DNA of 11,340 nucleotides from NCBI GenBank assembly GCA_019695455.1, contig JAEUAC010000171.1, positions 1 through 11,340 on the forward strand, in the 5' to 3' direction. Numbering within the stretch: position 1 is the first letter of the stretch; each line of letters opens with the position of its first letter. This stretch comes from Methylorubrum extorquens. Lineage in GTDB: Bacteria; Pseudomonadota; Alphaproteobacteria; Rhizobiales; Beijerinckiaceae. The notes beneath the pieces were generated by a model. It was not told the DNA's origin, did not search any database, and was given only the letters and a program-made list of their open reading frames with translations. The position numbers and the translations under genes are program-made. Below, in pieces: positions 6,773 through 11,340 of this stretch.

Positions 6773-7147
6773 TTAGAAGAAGTCGGCGTCGCCGTCCGTC
6801 GCGGGGCCGGACGGGGCCCGCCCCAGCATCCCGGCCTTGACGCCGTCCAGCGTCACCGTGCCGAGGAGCTCGGCCGCGTCCACGCACGGATCGGTCGGCA
6901 ACCCGTCGCTCAGGCGACCGCAGATGCCCGCGTAGGCGTCGAGTTCCTGGCCGAGCAGGTCCAGTCCCTGGAGGGCGTGGAGGATGTCGGGATCGCCGAT
7001 CGACCGGGTCACGGCCGTGATCGAGTTCTCGAGCGCGAGCAGGCCGGCGCGCGAGCGCAGCAGCTCCGCCGCCAGCCGGTCGAGCACGGTGCCGGCCGAG
7101 ACCGGACCCGTGGCCTCCGCCAGGGCGGCGTCAGAAGAGTTCCACAT
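6773..7147 (-). CDS. cheT: CheZ-like/CheT-like chemotaxis protein, probable CheY-P phosphatase
   Basis: This small 124-residue, mostly helical protein lies directly after cheD, the place held by cheT in the Sinorhizobium meliloti che operon. The decisive clue is LQGLDLLGQELDAY at residues 59-72. It contains D63-x3-Q67, the DxxxQ active-site spacing of CheZ phosphatases, in a similar local setting to CheZ (helix ending in D-L-x-G-Q). A long helix precedes it (about 18-50) and a second follows, as expected for a helical hairpin. The last residues, DGDADFF, form an acidic-aromatic tail recalling the C-terminal CheY-binding peptide of CheZ. The ATG at 7147 overlaps the cheD coding end by 17 bp, with GGAG about 10 bases upstream. 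It would end the signal by removing phosphate from CheY. The function is inferred from motif and context; the symbol is used by analogy. Confidence 0.72.
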   Translation of the reverse strand: MWNSSDAALAEATGPVSAGTVLDRLAAELLRSRAGLLALENSITAVTRSIGDPDILHALQGLDLLGQELDAYAGICGRLSDGLPTDPCVDAAELLGTVTLDGVKAGMLGRAPSGPATDGDADFF

Positions 7148-7724
7148 CGCTCTGCGACTCCGGCACGTGCGGCACGATCTCACGGATGGTCTGGGCCGCG
7201 CCGTCGGCGGCCCGGCCCTGGCGGATGCGGCCGGAGACCGGCCAGAACTGGAGCCGGCGCGCCGAGGTCCCGAGAAGGCTGCCGCCCTCGTAGCGGATGC
7301 CCTCGCGGCGCAGGAACTCCTCGGCGAAGGCCGCGTTGCGGCGGCCGATGTCGGGCAGGTTGGCCGCCATGCGGGCACCGCCGAACAGCTTCGCGGTCAG
7401 TCGCTCGCGCCGGCCGCCGTCGCGCAGGATCCCGTTGATCAGGAGCTCCATGGCGTGGACGCCGTACTTCATGGTGACGACGCCGGGGTCGCTCCCGCCG
7501 TCGGGCAGCAGGAAGTGGTTGAGGCCGCCGACGCCGGCGACCGGGTCCCGGATGCAGGCCGCGACGCAGGAGCCGAGGATCGTCGCCAGCATGACGCCGT
7601 CGTCGTCCGTCACGTGGAAGTCGCCCTGCAGGACGTGGATGGTGCGTTCGACGCCGCGCTGGACCGGCACCGAGGGACGTCCGGCGACCCGGGCTCCCGC
7701 CAGGGAGGAGGGGTTGGAAGCCAT
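7131..7724 (-). CDS. cheD: Chemoreceptor glutamine deamidase CheD
   Basis: This is a 197-residue enzyme that deamidates, and can demethylate, specific Gln/Glu sites on chemoreceptors during adaptation. The core begins HVLQGDFHVT. The nucleophile is Cys53 in LATILGSCVAACIRDP and the catalytic His is His70 in GVGGLNHFLLPD, 17 residues apart as in Thermotoga CheD (C27, H44). Thr48 is a plausible third residue. The conserved KLFGGARM and the GRRNAAFAEEFLRREGI region follow. About 25 N-terminal residues precede the core, slightly more than in short CheDs. The protein ends in DVELF, a free acidic-aromatic tail. ATG 7724 shares one base with the cheB stop (TGATG), pointing to coupled translation. 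The 3' end contains the start of the CheT-like gene in another frame. No cheC is visible in the window. Confidence 0.95.
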   Translation of the reverse strand: MASNPSSLAGARVAGRPSVPVQRGVERTIHVLQGDFHVTDDDGVMLATILGSCVAACIRDPVAGVGGLNHFLLPDGGSDPGVVTMKYGVHAMELLINGILRDGGRRERLTAKLFGGARMAANLPDIGRRNAAFAEEFLRREGIRYEGGSLLGTSARRLQFWPVSGRIRQGRAADGAAQTIREIVPHVPESQSDVELF

Positions 7725-8761
7725 CAGGCGGCCCTTCTCTTGAGACGGCAGGAATCGATCACCTCGCGGCCGATCGTGTGGAGCGGCAGCTGGCGTCCGA
7801 CGGCCCCGAGCTCGAAGGCGGCGCGCGGCATGCCGTAGATGATGCTCGTCGCCTCGTCCTGGCCGATCGTGTCGGCCCCGGCCTTGCGCATGGCGAGCAT
7901 GCCGGCGGCGCCGTCGCGGCCCATGCCCGTCAGGATGACGCCGAAGGCCTTCTTGCCGAGGCGCGCGGCCGAGTTGAACAGGATGTCGACCGAGGGCCGG
8001 TGGCCGTTGACGGGCGCCGCGTCGAGCAGCCGGCAATGGAGGCCGCGCGTGCCGGCGATCTCCAGGTGGGTCAGGCCGCCCGGCGCGAGCCAGACGCGGC
8101 CGGTCTCGAGCGGGGCGCCGTCGACGGCCTCCTCCACGCGGGCCGCGCAGGCCTCGTCGAGCCGCTTCGCGAGGCCCGGCGTGAAGGCCTTCGGGATGTG
8201 CTGGACGATCAGGGTCGGCGGGCACTCGGCCGGAAAGGCGGAGATGACCGCGAGCAGCGCCTCGACGCCGCCCGTGGACGAGCCGATGCAGACGATGCGG
8301 CCGTCCGGCCGGTAGTCGGTGAGCGCCGGCGGCGCCGCGACCGCGGCCGCGCGCTGGCGCATCCGGGCGCGGGCCGCCGACTTCACCTTGGCGCCGAGAT
8401 CGGCGAAGGCCTCCGCCATGCCCTCGCCGCCCGTCGGCTTGGCGACCACGTCGATCGCGCCGCTCTCGAGCGCCCGGATCGTGGCGTCCGCCCCGGCGGT
8501 CGTGCGCGAGGACACCATCACGACCGGCATCGGCCGCAGGCGCATCAGGCGCTCCAGGAACTCGAGCCCGTCCATGCGCGGCATCTCGACGTCGAGCGTC
8601 AGCACGTCGGGATTGTGATCCTTCACGGCCTGCCGCGCCTCGATCGGATCGCCGACGGCGCCGACCACCTGGATCTCGGGATCGGCCTCCAGCGTGTTCT
8701 TCAGGATCGCCCGCATGGTGGGCGAATCGTCGACGATGAGGACGCGGGTCCGCTTCATCAT
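7724..8761 (-). CDS. cheB: Chemotaxis protein-glutamate methylesterase/deamidase CheB
   Basis: This 345-residue two-domain adaptation enzyme removes methyl groups from chemoreceptors after activation by CheA. The receiver domain (about 4-120) has D11-D12, phospho-acceptor D57 in LTLDVEMPRMDGLEFL and K108 in VAKP. A linker rich in Ala and Arg (about 125-150) leads to the methylesterase domain. Its catalytic triad is visible as S162 in IGSSTGG, H188 in VQHIP and D283 in GMGRDGAAGM, matching S164, H190 and D286 of E. coli CheB. Both domains are intact and of normal length. The start has two ATG codons in a row; 8761 is preferred because a GAGG lies 7 bases before it. The gap after cheR is one base, so coupling is likely. 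Confidence 0.97.
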   Translation of the reverse strand: MMKRTRVLIVDDSPTMRAILKNTLEADPEIQVVGAVGDPIEARQAVKDHNPDVLTLDVEMPRMDGLEFLERLMRLRPMPVVMVSSRTTAGADATIRALESGAIDVVAKPTGGEGMAEAFADLGAKVKSAARARMRQRAAAVAAPPALTDYRPDGRIVCIGSSTGGVEALLAVISAFPAECPPTLIVQHIPKAFTPGLAKRLDEACAARVEEAVDGAPLETGRVWLAPGGLTHLEIAGTRGLHCRLLDAAPVNGHRPSVDILFNSAARLGKKAFGVILTGMGRDGAAGMLAMRKAGADTIGQDEATSIIYGMPRAAFELGAVGRQLPLHTIGREVIDSCRLKRRAA

Positions 8762-8762
8762 G

Positions 8763-9650
8763 TCAGGCCCTCACCTTGCGATAGGCCGTGAGGCCGACGG
8801 TCTCGAACGCGGACGTGGCGGGCCCGCTGATCCGCTCGGAATGGCCGATGAACAGGGAGCCGCCGGGCGCGAGGACGTCCGCGTAGCGGCCCCAGAGCTT
8901 CGCCTGCGTCTCCTCGTTGAAGTAGATCACGACGTTCCGGCAGAAGAGGACGTCGAAGGTGCGCTTCATGGGCCACGGCTCCATCAGGTTCAGCTCGTTG
9001 AACCGGATGAGCTCGCGCGCCGCGTCGTCGACGATCCACGAGCCGGGGTTGGTCGCGGACTTCCTGAGGAACTTGCGGCGGATGTCGGGCGCGATCTCGC
9101 CCACGAGGTCGTCCGCGTATTCCGCGGCGCGCGCGGTCGCGATCACGTTCGGGTCGATGTCGGTCGCCAGGATGCGGATGTCGCGCGACGGAGCCGTCGG
9201 CATCATGGACAGGATCGTGAAGGCGATCGAGTAGGGCTCCTGCCCCATCGAGCAGCCGGCCGACCAGATGCGGACCGAGGCGCCCCGGGCCGCGCGCTCG
9301 AGCAGCGGCGGCAGCACGGTGGTCCGCAGGTAGTCGAAATGGTGCGGCTCGCGGAAGAAGCGCGTCACGTTGGTCGTCAGCGCCGCCATCATGCGCTGGC
9401 GCTCGTCGCCGCCCTCGCCCGAGACGAGCAGCGCGCAGTAGTCGCGGAAGCTCGCCATGCCGAGGCCGCGCAGGCGCTTCGCGAGCCGCGAATAGACGAG
9501 CGGCACCTTGGTCTCGTCGAGGACGATGCCCGCATGGGCGTAGAGCGTGTCGCGGATCGAATCGAAGTCCGACCAGGTCAGCGCGTACTCGCCCTGGTGG
9601 GCCGTGTCGGATCCCCGGCCCCGGCGGGCCTTCGCGTCGGCGGCCGTCAC
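8763..9650 (-). CDS. cheR: Chemoreceptor glutamate methyltransferase CheR
   Basis: This 295-residue cytoplasmic SAM-dependent enzyme methylates receptor glutamates, opposing CheB. The start is GTG at 9650, which overlaps the cheW stop as GTGA and has a GGAG upstream. A basic, Gly/Arg-rich N-terminal extension (1-22) precedes the all-helical CheR N domain, which includes VPLVYSRLAKRLRGLG (49-64) and ALTTNVTRFFRE (90-101). The SAM-binding loop is IWSAGCSMGQEPYS (128-141). It is followed by ILATDIDPNVI, where the acidic residue should bind the SAM ribose, and by the family motif FCRNVVIYF near the C-terminal third. The protein ends close to GHSERISG plus a short tail. The longer open frame upstream is only antisense to cheA and cheW. 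Whether it needs a receptor C-terminal pentapeptide cannot be told here. Confidence 0.95.
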   Translation of the reverse strand: MTAADAKARRGRGSDTAHQGEYALTWSDFDSIRDTLYAHAGIVLDETKVPLVYSRLAKRLRGLGMASFRDYCALLVSGEGGDERQRMMAALTTNVTRFFREPHHFDYLRTTVLPPLLERAARGASVRIWSAGCSMGQEPYSIAFTILSMMPTAPSRDIRILATDIDPNVIATARAAEYADDLVGEIAPDIRRKFLRKSATNPGSWIVDDAARELIRFNELNLMEPWPMKRTFDVLFCRNVVIYFNEETQAKLWGRYADVLAPGGSLFIGHSERISGPATSAFETVGLTAYRKVRA

Positions 9651-10096
9651 GCGGCCATCTCCATCGGGGGCGGCAGGACGCGGTCGAGCGAGATCAGGCT
9701 GATCATGCGGCCCTCGTAGGCGAGGAGCCCGCGCACGAAGGACCGCCCGAGCTCGCCGCCCACCTCGGGCGTGGGCTGCAGGTCGGAGCGCGCGACCGTG
9801 AGGATGTCGCAGACCGCGTCGACCAGGAGCCCGACCATGCGGTCGGCGATCCGGGCGACGATGATGACGTGGCGCACGGTCGGCTCCGCCGTCGCGAGGC
9901 CCAGGCGCGCGCCGAGGTCCACGATCGGCAGGACCGCGCCCCGCAGGTTGATCACGCCGCGCACGAAGTTCGGCGAATGCGGGAGCGACGTCGCGGGTGT
10001 CCAGCCGCGGATCTCGCGGACCGATTTGATGTCGACGCAGAATTCCTGCTCGCCGATCCTGAAGGCGATCAGTTCCGAGTTGAGGCTGTCGGACAC
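9647..10096 (-). CDS. cheW: Chemotaxis coupling protein CheW
   Basis: This 149-residue single CheW domain links chemoreceptors to the CheA P5 domain in the signalling array. The fold is seen in ELIAFRIGEQEFCVDIKSVR (8-27), the turn ATSLPHSPNFVRGVINLRGA (35-54) with the conserved V-x-G-x-x-N-x-R-G core, VLPIVDLGARLGL, and HVIIVARIADRMVGLLVDAV in the second barrel. The length is typical. The start is GTG at 10096, with GGAG 7 bases upstream, 18 bp after the cheA stop. The stop TGA overlaps the cheR GTG by four bases. It lacks any receiver domain, so it is CheW rather than CheV. Confidence 0.97.
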   Translation of the reverse strand: MSDSLNSELIAFRIGEQEFCVDIKSVREIRGWTPATSLPHSPNFVRGVINLRGAVLPIVDLGARLGLATAEPTVRHVIIVARIADRMVGLLVDAVCDILTVARSDLQPTPEVGGELGRSFVRGLLAYEGRMISLISLDRVLPPPMEMAA

Positions 10097-10114
10097 GGGG
10101 TGTCTCCAGGAGGG

Positions 10115-11340
10115 CTAGACGGCGAGCGCCAGCGAGCGAGTGTCGAGGGACGGGTAGTCGGTGCGGCCGTGGGTGGCCGCGACCGCGTCGACGTCGAGGA
10201 TGAGCGCGATGCGGCCGTCGCCGAGGATGGTCGCGGCCGCGATGCCGTCGACCGCCTGGTAGTTGGCCTCGAGGCTCTTGATGACGACCTGCCGCTGTCC
10301 CTGGATCCCGTCCACGAGGAGCGCCATGCGCTGGCCGTTCGCCACCTCGACGAGGAGCAGCACGCCCGAGGTCGGCAGCAGCGGTTCGGACCGGTAGCCG
10401 AGGCGGCGGCCGACATCGAGCAGCGGCACGTAGGTGTCGCGCATGTGCACGAGGGGCGCGTCCGGCCCGAGGAACTTCACGTTCTGGGCGCGCGGCTGCA
10501 GCGTCTCGATCACGGAGGTGAGCGGGATCACCAGCGTCTCGCCCGCCACCGTCACGACCATGCCGTCGAGCACGGCGAGCGTCAGCGGCAGGCTGAGGCT
10601 GAAGGTCGAGCCGAAGCCCGGCTTCGACGTGATGGAGATGCGGCCGCCGAGCGCCACGATCGAGGAGCGCACGACGTCCATGCCGACGCCGCGGCCCGAG
10701 ATGTCCGACACCTCCGCGGCCGTTCTGAAGCCCGGCAGGAAGATGAGGTTGTCGATCTCCTCGTCGCTCAGCGGCGCCTCCGGCTCGATCAGCTTCTTCT
10801 GCACGGCGATGGCGCGGACGCGCTCGCGGTTGATGCCGCCGCCGTCGTCGCTCACCTCGATGATGATGCGGCCGCTGCGGTGGGCGGCGGAGAGGCGGAC
10901 GACGCCCTCCGCCGGCTTGCCGGCCGCGAGCCGCTTCTCGGCGCTCTCGAGCCCGTGGTCGATCGCGTTGCGGATCATGTGCGTGATCGGGTCGGACAGG
11001 CGCTCGATCACGGTCTTGTCGACCTCGGTCCCCTCGCCTTCCGTGACGAGCCGGACCTGCTTGCCGCACATGGAGGCGACCTCGCGGACGAGCCGCGGCA
11101 CGCGCTGGAAGACCGACCGGACGGGCTGCGCCCGGATGGCCATGACGCTTTCCTGCAGGTCGCGCGTCAGGTGCTCGAGATCCTCGAGCCCCTTCACGAC
11201 CGCCGAGACGCGGCCGAAATCGGAATCGCTGATGCGCTGGGCCAGCATGGCCTGGTTGATGACGAGCTCGCCCACGAGGTCGACGAGCTTGTCGATCCGC
11301 TCGAGCTCGACCCGGATCGATTGCGGGCCCTGGCCCTGGG
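10115..11340 (-). CDS. cheA: Chemotaxis histidine kinase CheA (C-terminal part; N-terminus outside window)
   Basis: This is the central kinase of the pathway. It phosphorylates CheY and CheB in response to receptor state. The last 407 codons are present, ending in TAG at 10115. The visible part begins inside the P3 dimerisation domain (VELERIDKLVDLVGELVINQ). The P4 ATPase follows: N-box HMIRNAIDHGLES with Asn at 10967-10969, G1 box VSDDGGGINRERV, F-type loop FLPGFRTAAEVSDISGRGVG and G2 box GFGSTFSLSLPLT. The P5 CheW-like domain runs from LAVLDGMVV to the end. P1 (phosphorylated His) and P2 must lie upstream beyond the right edge. All ATP-binding boxes are intact, and no receiver domain is fused at the C-terminus. 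Confidence 0.97.
   Translation of the reverse strand, partial: QGQGPQSIRVELERIDKLVDLVGELVINQAMLAQRISDSDFGRVSAVVKGLEDLEHLTRDLQESVMAIRAQPVRSVFQRVPRLVREVASMCGKQVRLVTEGEGTEVDKTVIERLSDPITHMIRNAIDHGLESAEKRLAAGKPAEGVVRLSAAHRSGRIIIEVSDDGGGINRERVRAIAVQKKLIEPEAPLSDEEIDNLIFLPGFRTAAEVSDISGRGVGMDVVRSSIVALGGRISITSKPGFGSTFSLSLPLTLAVLDGMVVTVAGETLVIPLTSVIETLQPRAQNVKFLGPDAPLVHMRDTYVPLLDVGRRLGYRSEPLLPTSGVLLLVEVANGQRMALLVDGIQGQRQVVIKSLEANYQAVDGIAAATILGDGRIALILDVDAVAATHGRTDYPSLDTRSLALAV

Noticed and set aside
7778..8791. Plus-strand open frame of 337 codons opposite cheB, and the frame at 8694-9719 opposite cheR.
   Set aside because: Both have the composition of antisense shadows and no recognisable motif; the genes on the other strand are complete enzymes.
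9651..11069. Long minus-strand open frame upstream of cheR in the same frame.
   Set aside because: It overlaps cheW and cheA in another frame and is low-complexity Arg/Pro/Gly sequence. The GTGA junction and CheR domain place the cheR start at 9650.
1..11340. Search for mobile elements, CRISPR arrays, tRNA/rRNA genes and riboswitches.
   Set aside because: No transposase or integrase motifs, no spaced direct repeats and no RNA gene signatures were seen. Coding density is nearly complete.

Overview
This is a GC-rich, gene-dense stretch of bacterial chromosome. The style suggests an alphaproteobacterium, probably Hyphomicrobiales and perhaps near Methylobacteriaceae. The reasons are the strong G/C bias at third codon positions, several GTG starts, tight ATGA/GTGA gene overlaps, and a che operon ordered cheA-cheW-cheR-cheB-cheD-(CheZ-like small gene)-cheY. 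That order resembles the Sinorhizobium meliloti che operon. The genus is an inference; no rRNA or marker gene is present.

Left half (1-6355), an efflux locus. A minus-strand operon encodes two tandem lipoprotein membrane-fusion (adaptor) proteins and then an RND inner-membrane pump, joined by 4-base ATGA overlaps. The pump gene runs off the left edge and lacks only its extreme C-terminus. Two adaptors with one pump is the arrangement of the Pseudomonas TriABC system. A TetR-family gene is divergent from the operon. The roughly 100-bp gap between them holds a 26-bp imperfect palindrome that fills the spacer of a good promoter for the pump operon and overlaps a weaker promoter for the regulator. 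This is a textbook layout for local repression and autoregulation. The TetR protein is unusual in carrying about 150 extra residues after the normal TetR fold.

Right half (6336-11340), a chemotaxis operon on the minus strand, read from right to left: cheA (N-terminal part outside the window), cheW, cheR, cheB, cheD, a small CheZ-like protein that matches the description of CheT, and a single-domain CheY. Most junctions overlap or are separated by a few bases. The exception is a 56-bp gap with a GC-rich hairpin before cheY. Together the genes cover the kinase and coupling core (CheA, CheW), receptor adaptation (CheR methyltransferase, CheB methylesterase, CheD deamidase), output (CheY) and probable signal termination (CheT-like). 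No receptor gene is visible.

The two loci converge, and the tetR and cheY coding ends overlap by 20 bp. No IS element, CRISPR array, tRNA or rRNA was seen, and there is no non-coding stretch longer than about 100 bp. Long open frames antisense to these genes are GC-driven shadows. I found no wholly new system. The points most worth a second look are the extended TetR protein, the operator-promoter, the two-adaptor pump, and the CheT-like protein with its acidic-aromatic tail.
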